Below, in pieces: positions 17,651 through 26,381 of a stretch of DNA of 64,000 nt (position 1 is its first letter; each line of letters starts with the position of its first letter). The notes below the pieces were generated by a model. That model did no database searches. It was not told where the DNA came from and was given only the letters and a program-made list of their open reading frames with translations. This DNA is from Akkermansiaceae bacterium (GTDB lineage Bacteria > Verrucomicrobiota > Verrucomicrobiia > Verrucomicrobiales > DEV007): positions 1 to 64,000 of the forward strand of contig JACKQC010000012.1 of assembly GCA_024233085.1 (NCBI GenBank), written 5' to 3'. The position numbers and the translations under genes are program-made.

Positions 17651-18595
17651 TCAGGCGGCGGGCTTCAGGTAGCCCAGGGAAGTCAGGAACGCGTCCAGTT
17701 GCTCCAGCGTCTGGTAGTAGCGCCGGGTCGCCTCGGCCCGTGGTTCGCCCTCACCGCGACCGGGATTGAAAAACCCGTGTGGCTGGCCCTCGTAGGCCTT
17801 CAATTCGCAGCGGTTGCCAGCGGCGGCCATGGCCTGCTGAAAGAGCTGGACCGTCGGAAATGGCACCGCGTCATCGTTCGTGCCGTGAAAGATGATGCTC
17901 GGAGGCAACCCGGCGCGGACGAAATGATACGGCGAAATCTCCTTTGCCTTGCCGTTCATCCGCTCGGCGAGATCGGCGAATTTTTCCGCCGGCAGGATGT
18001 CCGGATGTCCCTCCACCGGCGCGAGGATCACGGCAGGATTGAAGAGCAGCAGCGCATTCGGCATCGAACTGACCTCAGAGTGATCGCCCTCCTCGAATCC
18101 CGGCACCAGCGCCACCGCCGCCGCGAGATGCCCGCCCGCCGAGCCACCTCCCGCCGCGATGCGATCCGGATCGACGCCGAGGCGCGCCGCGTTGGCCCGC
18201 ACCCAGCGAATGGCCGCCTTGGCGTCGCGAACACAGTCCTGCGGAGCGACTTCCTGGCGGCTTTTCACCCGGTAATCCACCGAGATCGCCACCATCCCGC
18301 CCTTCGCCAAGTGAGCGCACTGCGGCAGGAATTGCCCCGGCGTGCCGCCCTTCCACCCGCCACCGAAGAAGAACACCGCCGCGGGCCGTTTGTCCGAGGC
18401 CTGATGACCAGAGGGCTCGAAAACGTAGGCGTTGAGCTTCACTCCATCGATCTCCCGATAGACCTCGACCTTCGCGCCAGTCATCTCCGGCGGGTATTTC
18501 CAACTGGTCGGCGGCTCCGGACGATCGTTTTCCGCTCGGACTGGGCAGACCGCCAATGCACAGGCGAGACAGACGAGAAGGGAGATACGTTTCAT
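17651..18595 (-). CDS. Exported alpha/beta-hydrolase, esterase/lipase family
   Basis: A 314-residue protein with signal peptide MKRISLLVCLACALAVCPVRA. It has the oxyanion-hole block AAVFFFGGGWKGG, the nucleophile elbow GGGSAGGHLAAA (Ser within GGSAGG), and late acid/His segments IIFHGTNDDAVPFP and EGQPHGFFN, which make a complete Ser-Asp-His hydrolase of the BD-FAE/hormone-sensitive-lipase type. Relatives include carbohydrate acetyl and feruloyl esterases. It is the first gene of a four-gene minus-strand run with three sandwich-fold exported proteins, which suggests polysaccharide processing outside the cytoplasm. Confidence 0.85.
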   Translation of the reverse strand: MKRISLLVCLACALAVCPVRAENDRPEPPTSWKYPPEMTGAKVEVYREIDGVKLNAYVFEPSGHQASDKRPAAVFFFGGGWKGGTPGQFLPQCAHLAKGGMVAISVDYRVKSRQEVAPQDCVRDAKAAIRWVRANAARLGVDPDRIAAGGGSAGGHLAAAVALVPGFEEGDHSEVSSMPNALLLFNPAVILAPVEGHPDILPAEKFADLAERMNGKAKEISPYHFVRAGLPPSIIFHGTNDDAVPFPTVQLFQQAMAAAGNRCELKAYEGQPHGFFNPGRGEGEPRAEATRRYYQTLEQLDAFLTSLGYLKPAA

Positions 18596-18758
18596 GGGAA
18601 AGCGAGTATAGACTCGGAGACCGAGACGCGTCAGGGACGCGATTCTTAGATGGACTTGGCCTCCGGAGAACGACGAAAACCGCTATTTCCCGGCCAGATC
18701 CGCCTCGTGTTCGACGAAGACTTTTCCCAACCGAAGCGGTCCACCACGCCGGCAGATT

Positions 18759-19430
18759 TCATTCAAGCGGTGATTCTTCCTCCCGGGACAGAGCCTGCTC
18801 GCCGACCACACCGTTTTCCATGAAAAACAGGCGATCGCCCACCGTCGCGGCCTCGCGCCTGCTGTGGGTGATGTGCAGGGCGGTGATGCCGGCCTCCTTC
18901 ACCACGCGCCGAATGAGGGAGATCATGTCGTCATGGGTGTCCTCGTCGAGGGCGCTGAGAGGCTCGTCGAGGCAGAGGATTTCCGGTTTCACGGACAGGG
19001 CGCGCCCGAGCGAAACGCGCTGGCGCTCGCCGCCGCTCAGGCCGAAGGGCTTGCGGTCGAGCAGATGCTCGATGCCGAGGTCGCGCGCCAGCTCCTCGAC
19101 ACGCTCCGCGATGCGGCCGCGTTTCCACCGTCTCACCTTCGGCCCGAAGGCGAGGTGCTGCCGCACCGTCATGGTCGAAAACAGGGTCCCGTCCTGCGGC
19201 ACGAATCCAATGCCCCGTTCGCCGGCCGTCAGGTGGGTCACATCGTGTCCGGCGAGCACGATGCGGCCGCCGGTCACCTGCTTGAGACCGCAGATCGCCT
19301 CCAGCACGGTCGTCTTCCCGCAGCCCGTCCGTCCCATCAGCACGCCGTATTCGCCTGTCGGAATCTCGAAGGAGACGTCCTCGAGCCGGAAACTGCCGGC
19401 GCGCACGCTGAGATTTTCGACACGGATCAT
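18759..19430 (-). CDS. modC: ABC transporter ATPase, ModC-like (molybdate/tungstate uptake)
   Basis: A 223-residue nucleotide-binding subunit. It has Walker A GRTGCGKTT, Q-loop VPQDGTLF, signature LSGGERQRVSLGRAL, Walker B EILCLDEPLSALD and H-loop ALHITHS. ATG 19430 starts at the conserved IRVENLSV strand; the longer frame upstream overlaps the permease gene as a shadow. It lacks the C-terminal MOP domain of classic ModC (about 350 aa), so it may be regulated differently. It follows the permease by 17 bp. The Mo assignment rests on the neighbouring ModA-like, MoeB-like and MoaD-like genes. Confidence 0.8.
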   Translation of the reverse strand: MIRVENLSVRAGSFRLEDVSFEIPTGEYGVLMGRTGCGKTTVLEAICGLKQVTGGRIVLAGHDVTHLTAGERGIGFVPQDGTLFSTMTVRQHLAFGPKVRRWKRGRIAERVEELARDLGIEHLLDRKPFGLSGGERQRVSLGRALSVKPEILCLDEPLSALDEDTHDDMISLIRRVVKEAGITALHITHSRREAATVGDRLFFMENGVVGEQALSREEESPLE

Positions 19431-19447
19431 GCGGCGGGGTTCGGGGG

Positions 19448-20347
19448 TCAATGTCTCGGGTAAACCGTCTCGCCCCGGTCCCACACGCGCACGGCGACGA
19501 GCACCACCACCGCGATGGTGACCATGGTCAGCGACACGACCACGGCGCGCTCCAGGGCGCCGACGCTGAACTCCAGGAAAACGGTGCTCGACATCACCTC
19601 GGTCCGTCCCCGGGTCGAGCCGGCAAAGACCAGGATGGGTCCGAACTCGCCCATCGCCCGCGTCCAGGCGAGCGTTCCGGCGGTGGAAACGCCGCGCCAG
19701 GCCTCGGGAACGACAACCGACAAAAAGGCCCGCGCCCGCGTGCAACCGAGCGTCAGGGCCACCTGCTCGGTCCTCGGGCTGATCTGGTCGAAGGTGTTGC
19801 GCATCGTCCTCACGGCGAAGGCGCAGGCCACCGAAAACTGCGCGAGAATCACCGCCGGCACATTGTAGGTGACGCCCGGGCTGCGCATGCCGGGAAACAC
19901 GGCGCGCATCGCCTTCTCCGCCATGACCTCGAAGCTCGGCCCCCACGGCGGCATCTTGTTGAACAGGATGAGCAGGCTCAAGCCCACCACCAGCGGCGGC
20001 AGCACGATGGGAATGTCGAGCACGGCGTCCACCAGCGTCTTCCCCGGAAAACGGTGGCGGGACAAAAGGTAGCCCGCCGGCACGGCCACGATCACGGAGA
20101 GGATCGCGGTCACCGTGCAGCTGAAAACGGTCAGCTTCACCGAGTAGGCGATATTGTCGTCCCGAAAAAGGTCCCCCAGCTCCGAAAACGAAACGCTCTC
20201 CACCGCGTACCAGAGGTCGGCGGCCAGCATGGCCACGATCATCAGCAGATAAAGGCCCGCCAGGCCGATCAGGGCCGCGAAAAACGGGCGGTCGGCCCAG
20301 CGGCGGCGCCCCGAATGCCCGGTGGCGGGGTCGGGAGACTTCGGCAT
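19448..20347 (-). CDS. modB: ABC transporter permease, ModB-like
   Basis: A 299-residue integral membrane protein with about six hydrophobic segments (GLAGLYLLMIVAMLA, TVTAILSVIVAVPAGYLL, IPIVLPPLVVGLSLLILF, VPAVILAQFSVACAF and others). It has the EAA-type cytoplasmic loop EAWRGVSTAGTLAWTRAMGEFGP that docks the ATPase. ATG 20347 is used. A GTG at 20365 overlaps the stop of the binding-protein gene (GTGA) and is an equally plausible, translationally coupled start. It lies between the fused binding protein and the ATPase in an obvious transporter operon. Confidence 0.85.
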   Translation of the reverse strand: MPKSPDPATGHSGRRRWADRPFFAALIGLAGLYLLMIVAMLAADLWYAVESVSFSELGDLFRDDNIAYSVKLTVFSCTVTAILSVIVAVPAGYLLSRHRFPGKTLVDAVLDIPIVLPPLVVGLSLLILFNKMPPWGPSFEVMAEKAMRAVFPGMRSPGVTYNVPAVILAQFSVACAFAVRTMRNTFDQISPRTEQVALTLGCTRARAFLSVVVPEAWRGVSTAGTLAWTRAMGEFGPILVFAGSTRGRTEVMSSTVFLEFSVGALERAVVVSLTMVTIAVVVLVAVRVWDRGETVYPRH

Positions 20348-20361
20348 GTCTTCCGCGTCGC

Positions 20362-21885
20362 TCACGGTTGGGCGGCGGCCGGGGGTGGCGCCAGCTCCCA
20401 GCGGAATCCGCGCGAGAGAAAGGCCTGTTTTCCCTCCTCGGACACGCACGCCTCCAGGAAGCGGTCCAGCAGGTGCTTGTGCGCCGACTCGCGCGCGACG
20501 GCATAGGGTTGCGCGGCGATCGCGTTCGGCCGGGCGATCCCGACAATGTCGCAGTCGGTCGCCGTGCTGGCCGCGGACATGGCGTTGCTTTTGTAAACGA
20601 TCACCGCGTCGAGCGAGCCGGCTTTGAGCTGATTGACCAGCAGGTCGCCGGTCGCCGAGTTGAGCTTCACGTTTCCCGACTCGGCGAGGGCCGCCGAGAG
20701 ATTCTCGCCATCGAGCAGCACCTTGGTCAGGAATCCGAGCGCCGACTTCTCCGGATCGCCGAGGCCGACGCGCAGGCCCGGCTTGGCCAGATCGGGCAGG
20801 GTGGCGATCCCCTTCGGGTTGCCCTTCGCCACCAGGATCACCATTTCGTTGGCCGACACGATCGGTCCGTCGAGGAAGCGGTCCTTCACCATGTCCATGA
20901 ATTTCACGTCGCAGGAAAAGTAGGCGTCCGGTTTTTCCCCCGCCTTCATCTGGGAAACGAGAACGCCGCAGCCATTGTAAACCGGCGTGATGTGGACGCC
21001 CTCCCTCGCCTCGAAGCGCCCGATCGACCCCTCGATGGCCACCCGCAGCATGGCGCCGCTGAAAAGCAGAATCTCCGGTTCCTCGGCCCAGACATCGCCC
21101 TCGCCGGTCTCGTAGCCGTTCGCCGCGAAGACCGGCTGTCCCTTGTCCCGCGCCGTCAGGTAGCGGGCGAACTTCAGCGCCGCCGTCGGCTGCTTCGATC
21201 GGGCGGCCACCCCGATCGTGATGTCCTGCACCGCCGCGTCGAACTCCGGCAGCCTCACGAAATCGATTTCCGGATACTGCGCCGCGATGGCGTCCCAGAG
21301 GATCGCCGCGTCGAGCGACCCGACTTTCACCGCGTTGGCGATCTCGTTGACGGTGGGAAACTGCGAGGCCGGCGTGAACCCCGCCCACAACCCGTGTTCC
21401 TCGAGAATCTTCTTCGTGAACTTGCCGACCGACGCCGCGTCCGGGTTGCCGATGCCGATGCGCAGGTCAGGGCGCGTCACGTCCGCCAGCGCGGAGAGTT
21501 TCTTCGGGTTGCCTTTCGGCACACCGAAACCGCCGCGCATCCGGGCGACCGGGATCGTCTCGGCGATCAGGCCCTTGGCGCGTGCGGTTTTCGTGTAGGA
21601 ATCGTCCGCGGCGAGGTAGAGATCGCAGGGCGCCACCTCGAGATTACCGAGCAGGGTGCCGGAGCCGCCGAACTGGAGCTGCACCTCGACGCCGTATTCG
21701 GCTTCGTATTGGGCGGCGATCTTTTCCACCGGCACCCGCATGCCCGCCGCGCAGAGCATCAGGAGCGTCGTTCCCGGCGCGCCGTCGGATGGATTGGCGC
21801 CGGTTTTTTCCCCGGACCCGCAGCCCGCGATCCCGAGTGAAAGACCGCACAAGGCGGCGATGCCAGTTCGAGTCAGAGAATTCAT
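20362..21885 (-). CDS. modA: Tandem double ModA-like substrate-binding lipoprotein
   Basis: A 507-residue protein starting at ATG 21885 with a lipoprotein signal (LGIAGC; lipid Cys near residue 22). It holds two consecutive molybdate/tungstate-type binding domains. Domain 1 is about residues 35-270 (LCAAGMRVPVEKIAAQYEAE, GGSGTLLGNLE, DLRIGIGNPDAASVGKFTKK). Domain 2 is about 285-500 (LFSGAMLRVAIEGSIGRFEA, NGCGVLVSQMKAGEKPD, GLRVGLGDPEKSALGFLTK). The matching segments align clearly, so this is an internal duplication or fusion. Single-domain ModA is usually about 250 aa. It heads the permease and ATPase genes with a 4-bp overlap to the possible GTG permease start. Two binding domains on one lipoprotein may give two affinities or substrates. 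Confidence 0.85.
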   Translation of the reverse strand: MNSLTRTGIAALCGLSLGIAGCGSGEKTGANPSDGAPGTTLLMLCAAGMRVPVEKIAAQYEAEYGVEVQLQFGGSGTLLGNLEVAPCDLYLAADDSYTKTARAKGLIAETIPVARMRGGFGVPKGNPKKLSALADVTRPDLRIGIGNPDAASVGKFTKKILEEHGLWAGFTPASQFPTVNEIANAVKVGSLDAAILWDAIAAQYPEIDFVRLPEFDAAVQDITIGVAARSKQPTAALKFARYLTARDKGQPVFAANGYETGEGDVWAEEPEILLFSGAMLRVAIEGSIGRFEAREGVHITPVYNGCGVLVSQMKAGEKPDAYFSCDVKFMDMVKDRFLDGPIVSANEMVILVAKGNPKGIATLPDLAKPGLRVGLGDPEKSALGFLTKVLLDGENLSAALAESGNVKLNSATGDLLVNQLKAGSLDAVIVYKSNAMSAASTATDCDIVGIARPNAIAAQPYAVARESAHKHLLDRFLEACVSEEGKQAFLSRGFRWELAPPPAAAQP

Positions 21886-21934
21886 TTTTCCCAACAATTC
21901 TGTAAATCCTGTCAAAAACCTCTCGCCCATCTTC

Positions 21935-22669
21935 TCAGATTTCCCCGCAAACGGAACACCCCGGATCGCGCCGAATTTTCACGGTTTGAAAGCGCATCGC
22001 AGCCGTATCAAAATACAGCAGCCGGTTCAAGTTCACTTCGCCAAAGCCGGCCAGCAATTTGAGCCCCTCCATGGCCCCGATATTCGCCGCCAGCGCCGAC
22101 ACCGCCCCCATCACCGGGAAACGCCGCCGCCAGTGCTCGGGCACTTCGGGATACAGGCAGGCCAGGCAGGGCGTCTCGCCGGGAACGATGGGAATCACTT
22201 GTCCCTCAAGCCCATACATCGCGCAATCGATCAGGGGTTTCCGCTGGCGGACGCACTCGCGGTTCAGCAAGAAACGCTCCTCGAACAGCGGTGCCGCGCC
22301 GAACACGATGTCCGCGCGACCGACGAGGCTCGCCGCGTTGGATTCCGCGACGTTTTCCGGGATCGCTTCGACTTCGATGTGGGGATTGAAGGCGCGCAGG
22401 GTCGCTTTCAGGCTCTCGACGCGCGGTTTTCCGACCCCGTCGTGCCGCATCAGGATCTGGCGGTTCAAGTCATCGAGCCGCAGGTCGCCCGCGTGGGCCA
22501 GCACCAGCTTCCCGATGCCCGCCGCCGCGAGGGACAGCGCCAGCGGACCGCCGAGACCTCCGACACGCGACACCAGCGCCGTCGCGTTGCGCAGCCGTTC
22601 CTGCCCCGCCTCCCCGAAGCCGGGCAGGTCGAGCTGCCATTCGTAGATCGAGCGGTCGAGTTCCGTCAT
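21935..22669 (-). CDS. moeB: MoeB/ThiF-type adenylyltransferase
   Basis: A 244-residue E1-like enzyme that would adenylate the C-terminal glycine of a MoaD/ThiS-type sulfur carrier. It shows the nucleotide-binding start RVGGLGGPLALSLAAAGIGKL, the DLNRQIL block, a DCAMYG segment, and two CxxC pairs for zinc (CLAC and CSVC near the C-terminus). Its length matches HesA/MoeB. It sits between a carrier gene ending in GG (upstream) and the Mo transporter genes (downstream), which favours molybdopterin over thiamine synthesis. Confidence 0.85.
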   Translation of the reverse strand: MTELDRSIYEWQLDLPGFGEAGQERLRNATALVSRVGGLGGPLALSLAAAGIGKLVLAHAGDLRLDDLNRQILMRHDGVGKPRVESLKATLRAFNPHIEVEAIPENVAESNAASLVGRADIVFGAAPLFEERFLLNRECVRQRKPLIDCAMYGLEGQVIPIVPGETPCLACLYPEVPEHWRRRFPVMGAVSALAANIGAMEGLKLLAGFGEVNLNRLLYFDTAAMRFQTVKIRRDPGCSVCGEI

Positions 22670-22682
22670 AAGTAAAGTATTC

Positions 22683-22812
22683 GGTGTTCAGTTTTCAGTT
22701 TTCGGCGGGCCGGGCGGAGGATTTCTCTGAAAATTCGATTCAATCCAATGGATCCCGCTTCTCTGGCCGATGGAAACTGACAACTGAAAAACTGAATACT
22801 GAAAACTGAAAA
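22683..22812. repeat. Heptanucleotide repeat tract between moaD and moeB
   Basis: Two short runs of the 7-bp family flank this gap: TTCAGTT-type heptamers at about 22687-22710 on the plus strand, and complementary AACTGAA-type heptamers at about 22781-22809. The two arms can pair as a long imperfect hairpin. The same heptamer family recurs at 52850-52905, 61995-62074 and 62264-62452. Confidence 0.7.
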
Positions 22813-22816
22813 CCGC

Positions 22817-23101
22817 CTACCCCCCCGCGATCGGCGTCATCAACATCACCGTGCCGACGCCGTCGAGCATGAGCGATTCCTTGTCGCCGGCGGCCTGTTC
22901 GCCGTCGAAAACCACCAGCAGCGTCGAGCGCATCCGGCCGTCGGAATGAAAAAGATGCCGCGCGTAGGCTTCGCCGTGGCGGGCGGCGAGAAAATCGAGC
23001 GCGGAACGCAGGGTCGCGCCCGGGGCGACCTCGATCGCCTCTTCGGCGGCGCCGGCCGCGGCGGCGAGTTGCCCGGTGTAGGTGAAAACGAGTTGAGGCA
23101 T
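22817..23101 (-). CDS. moaD: MoaD/ThiS-type sulfur carrier protein
   Basis: A 94-residue beta-grasp protein that ends in TPIAGG, the di-glycine tail that MoeB-type enzymes adenylate and that carries thiocarboxylate sulfur. Other family features are the N-terminal LVFTYTGQLAAAAG strand, ATLRSALDFLAARHG and the ILV-rich STLLVVFDGEQA. ATG 23101 is used, since the longer frame upstream is out of context. It is followed by the MoeB-like gene across a 147-bp gap of heptamer repeats. Confidence 0.82.
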   Translation of the reverse strand: MPQLVFTYTGQLAAAAGAAEEAIEVAPGATLRSALDFLAARHGEAYARHLFHSDGRMRSTLLVVFDGEQAAGDKESLMLDGVGTVMLMTPIAGG

Positions 23102-23167
23102 GGTCCGGGGGCGACTTTTTCCAAAAAGCGCCCCGGCGGCAAGCGAAAGATCGCGGGAAAGCCACCC

Positions 23168-23203
23168 GACAGGGTTGACTCCATGACCTAACCCTATTGA
23201 ATC
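23168..23203. repeat. AACAGGGTT-type inverted element, intergenic
   Basis: gacagggttgactc and the reversed unit cctaaccctattgaatc form an inverted pair in the divergent gap between moaD and the DUF1223 gene. It closely matches the copy at 5481-5518, including the CCCTATT variant arm. Confidence 0.85.
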
Positions 23204-23265
23204 GAGGGTGGGAACGGACCGGTTTCGGGGTAAGTTGACCCCGCTCGCCGTCGTCTTTTCCTCCG

Positions 23266-24096
23266 ATGAAAACGCCCGCCCCCGGCATTCTCCTCCTCTC
23301 GGCGATCGCCTTCTCCGCTCATGCCGCCGATCCGCCGACCGAAACGATTTTCGAGACGCCGAGCGCCGACCGGGTGTCGCTGGTGGAGCTGTTTTCCTCC
23401 CAGGGGTGCAGCAGTTGCCCGCCCGCCGAGGCTTTCGTGAGCCGCCTCGAAAAGGAACCGGGGCTCTGGAAATCGTTCGTGCCGGTCGTGTGGCACGTCG
23501 ATTACTGGAACGATCTCGGCTGGCGCGACGCCTTTTCCGATCATGCCCACACGCTGCGACAGTACGACTATCTCGCCGCCGGAGGCGTGGCGTCGGTTTA
23601 CACCCCGGGATTCGTGATCGACGGGCGCGAATGGCGCGGTTTCTTTCAACGTCAGCCGCTGCCGGCTCCCGGCGACGCGGCGAAACCGGGAAAACTGCGT
23701 GCCACCGTCGCCGCCGGCGCGGTGCGGGTGGTCTTCGACGGGAATGACGCGAGCGCTCCGGCTCGCCGCGCGCACATTGCCCTGCTGGGACTCGGCTTCG
23801 AAACCGACGTCGCCCGCGGCGAAAACGCGGGGCGTCTCCTGCGGGAGAATTTTGTCGCCCTCGCCACGACCTCCGCCCCGCTCGTCGGGGGCCGGGCCAC
23901 GCTGAATCTGCCGGCGACGGACGATCCAAAACGCCCGCGCCCGGCCCGGACGGCTTTGGCGGTGTGGGTATCCGCCGATCGGGCACCGGAGCCGCTCCAG
24001 GCGACCGGCGGCTGGCTGCCGACTACCCGCCCCGACGAAGCCGCCGAAGGAGACGCTCCGGAGCCTGGCGCGGGTCCATCACAAAGGAAACCATGA
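23266..24096 (+). CDS. DUF1223 thioredoxin-like exported protein
   Basis: A 276-residue protein with a signal peptide (MKTPAPGILLLSAIAFSAHA). The diagnostic block VELFSSQGCSSCPPAEAF carries the CxxC pair typical of DUF1223, followed by VVWHVDYWNDLGWRDAFS and VYTPGFVIDGREW. These proteins are secreted, thioredoxin-fold and of unknown redox role. The C-terminal 30 residues are Pro/Gly/Glu-rich and probably unstructured. A 198-bp gap separates it from mpgS. Confidence 0.88.
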   Translation: MKTPAPGILLLSAIAFSAHAADPPTETIFETPSADRVSLVELFSSQGCSSCPPAEAFVSRLEKEPGLWKSFVPVVWHVDYWNDLGWRDAFSDHAHTLRQYDYLAAGGVASVYTPGFVIDGREWRGFFQRQPLPAPGDAAKPGKLRATVAAGAVRVVFDGNDASAPARRAHIALLGLGFETDVARGENAGRLLRENFVALATTSAPLVGGRATLNLPATDDPKRPRPARTALAVWVSADRAPEPLQATGGWLPTTRPDEAAEGDAPEPGAGPSQRKP

Positions 24097-24294
24097 CGCG
24101 GTTTCCGTCACGAACCAAGTTTTGATCGGGGTCCACGATCGTTGGCACGCCCTTGCCCCGGCCCGCGGGCGGGATGCTCGCGCCACATTGCTCCCCCGAC
24201 GCTTTCCCATTGCGCCGGGACCGCAATTGGGAAAAGCTGGCCTCTCCGTCGCGTCCGGCGCGGAATTTTCCCGATCCATCCTCCGAATCGTAAA

Positions 24295-25386
24295 GTGCGC
24301 ATCCGCCCCACAGCCGACCCGCTTCGGATCGGAGACCTGACCCTCGAGACCCTGGCCGCGGATTCCGGCGACCCGCACGGCGCGGTCAGCGCGCCTTTCG
24401 ATGAATTCGCCATCGTGGTCTGCACGAAGGACGAACCGCCCGCCCGTCTCGCGGCCGTGATCCAGGGCATCCCCCGCGCCTGTGAAGTCATCGCGATCTC
24501 CGCCAGCGCGGATGCCGCCTCGGAACGGGAGGCCCTCGACGCCACGACGTCGCCGGTCCATTTCGTGCGTCAGGATTGCCCGGACCTCGCCGGGCGGCTC
24601 GGCGACCTCGGACTCGACGACCTGCTGCGCGACGGCCCGGATGGGTCCCGCCGGCTCGCTCCCGGCAAGGCGGAGGCCATGCTCGTGGGCGTCCTCTGCG
24701 CCGCCGCGCTCGGGCGACGCCTCGTCGGCTTCGTCGACGCGGACAATCACGACCCGGCCACCGTGCCGGAGTACGCCGCCCTTTTCGCGCTCGGCATGGC
24801 CCGGCGGAAAACCGGCCGCGCCATGGTCCGGCTGCGTTGGAAAGGAAAACGGGGACCCGGAAAAAATCGCCGCGACTGGGGCCGCGCCTCGCGGGTGACC
24901 AACGCCGCCCTCAACCGTCTGCTGCGCGACCACACCGGCGCTCCCGACGGCGCCATCGTCACGGGCAACGCGGGGGAGTTCGCCCTGACGCTGGAGTCGG
25001 CGCTCCACGCGGAATGGACCACCGGCTACGGCGCCGAGTCCCACCTGCTCCTGCAGTGCCTGGAGACCGCCCTGACCGGTGAAAATGAGCCGATGGCGCG
25101 CGAGGTTTTCCAGATCGAGACCCTTCGCGAACATCTCCACACCCAGAAACCGGAGGCCCACATTCGCCGCATCATCCGCGAATCCCTTGTCCCCGTGGCG
25201 GCGTCGCCACTGGCCGGCGACGCCCTCCGCGCGAAAATCCGGCGGATTCTGGACGAGCCCGACGACGATGCCAGGCGGGAGGATTTTGTCCGCTATCCCT
25301 CGATCGCCTCGCGCGGAAAAACCGGGCCGCTCATCGGGTCGCTCGCCGAATACCTGCGGATGGCGAACGCCCCGGCGCGCCGTTGA
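24295..25386 (+). CDS. mpgS: Mannosyl-3-phosphoglycerate synthase (GT55)
   Basis: A 363-residue enzyme that would transfer mannose from GDP-mannose to 3-phosphoglycerate, the first step to the compatible solute mannosylglycerate. Diagnostic segments appear in family order: EFAIVVCTKDEP, PGKAEAMLVGVLCAAALGRR, VGFVDADNHDPATVPEYA (the DxD-type metal/nucleotide site), WGRASRVTNAALNRLL, VTGNAGEFALTLESAL, GYGAESHLLLQCLE and IETLREHLHTQKPEAHIR. The start GTG 24295 is chosen because VRIRPTADPLRIGDL aligns with the usual N-terminus; the 51 codons upstream look non-coding. A DHPS-like gene follows 47 bp downstream and a HAD phosphatase after that. Confidence 0.88.
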   Translation: MRIRPTADPLRIGDLTLETLAADSGDPHGAVSAPFDEFAIVVCTKDEPPARLAAVIQGIPRACEVIAISASADAASEREALDATTSPVHFVRQDCPDLAGRLGDLGLDDLLRDGPDGSRRLAPGKAEAMLVGVLCAAALGRRLVGFVDADNHDPATVPEYAALFALGMARRKTGRAMVRLRWKGKRGPGKNRRDWGRASRVTNAALNRLLRDHTGAPDGAIVTGNAGEFALTLESALHAEWTTGYGAESHLLLQCLETALTGENEPMAREVFQIETLREHLHTQKPEAHIRRIIRESLVPVAASPLAGDALRAKIRRILDEPDDDARREDFVRYPSIASRGKTGPLIGSLAEYLRMANAPARR

Positions 25387-25433
25387 AGCTTGCCGGTGGC
25401 GAAAACCGCGTTCCGGGGCTTACTTCGCGCTTC

Positions 25434-26336
25434 ATGAACGACTCGCCTTCGTCCCCCGATCTCGACGCCGTCGCGCGCAGATCCGCCGCCCGGCCGCTCG
25501 AACCGTTCGAGACGGGCGGACGCGTCTTCCGCCACCACCCGCACACGGACATCATGGGCGTCATCAATCTGTCGACCGATTCCTTTTACCGGGAAACGGT
25601 CGCCTTCGACGCCGACGCCGTGCGCCGCAAGGCCGATCTGATGCGCGCCGAGGGAGCCGCGATCGCCGATCTGGGCCTGAAGTCGAGCCGCATCGCCCAG
25701 GCCCCTTTCGAGGCGGACGCCATGCGCGTGAAACTCGCCGGCGCGCTCGACGCCCTGCGCGGCCGCGACCTCGCCATCGCCATCGACACGGACGACCCGG
25801 AGTTCGCCCGGATCGCCCTCGACGGCGGCGCCACCATCCTGAATGTCACGACGACAAACGAGCGCGGAGAATTCGAGGCTTTTCTCGAGCTTCGCGAGCG
25901 CTACGACGCCGCGATCGTCGCGTGTTACACGCCCGGTTTTCCCCGGAGCGAAGCCGAAAAACGAAACACCCTCGATGGTATCGGCCCCGCCTTGGCGGAA
26001 CTGGCGGAGCGCTTTCGCCGCGACGGCATCCGGCGCGCCTGGCTCGATCCGGGGCTGGGTTTCAGCGCGCGCCTTTTCGCCCGGCACCCGGACCGCATCC
26101 GCGCGCAGTTGCGCTCGCTTTTCGACTCCTGCGAGCTGAGGTCGTTGGGATTCCCGGCCTGCCAGTCGATGCCGAACGCCTTCGAAATCTTCCAGGACCA
26201 CGTCACCTCCGCCGAAGTGCTCTTCGGGACCGTCGGCTGGCTCGGCGGCGCCGACCTGATCCGCACCCACGAGCCGGGCAAGATGTCCGCCGTCCTCCGC
26301 ACGCTTCAGACGCTGGCGGAACAGGCTCCCGGCTGA
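25434..26336 (+). CDS. Dihydropteroate synthase-like (pterin-binding family) protein
   Basis: A 300-residue TIM barrel of the FolP family. It has IMGVINLSTDSFYRET (the DHPS signature with its Asn), IDTDDPEFARIALDGGATILNVT, the LDPGLGFSARLF block and a C-terminal IRTHEPGKMSAVL. The SRK motif that closes the DHPS active site is replaced by GFPACQSMP, and the Lys of DPGxGFGK is missing, so classical folate synthesis is doubtful. In Mycobacterium the DHPS homologue folP2, reported to lack DHPS activity, lies next to glucosyl-3-phosphoglycerate synthase gpgS. Here a homologue lies next to mpgS, which suggests a role tied to glycosylglycerate metabolism. Confidence 0.78.
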   Translation: MNDSPSSPDLDAVARRSAARPLEPFETGGRVFRHHPHTDIMGVINLSTDSFYRETVAFDADAVRRKADLMRAEGAAIADLGLKSSRIAQAPFEADAMRVKLAGALDALRGRDLAIAIDTDDPEFARIALDGGATILNVTTTNERGEFEAFLELRERYDAAIVACYTPGFPRSEAEKRNTLDGIGPALAELAERFRRDGIRRAWLDPGLGFSARLFARHPDRIRAQLRSLFDSCELRSLGFPACQSMPNAFEIFQDHVTSAEVLFGTVGWLGGADLIRTHEPGKMSAVLRTLQTLAEQAPG

Positions 26337-26381
26337 ACATCCGCGAAACCCACGGCTCGACCGCATCGCCCGCCAGTTCCC

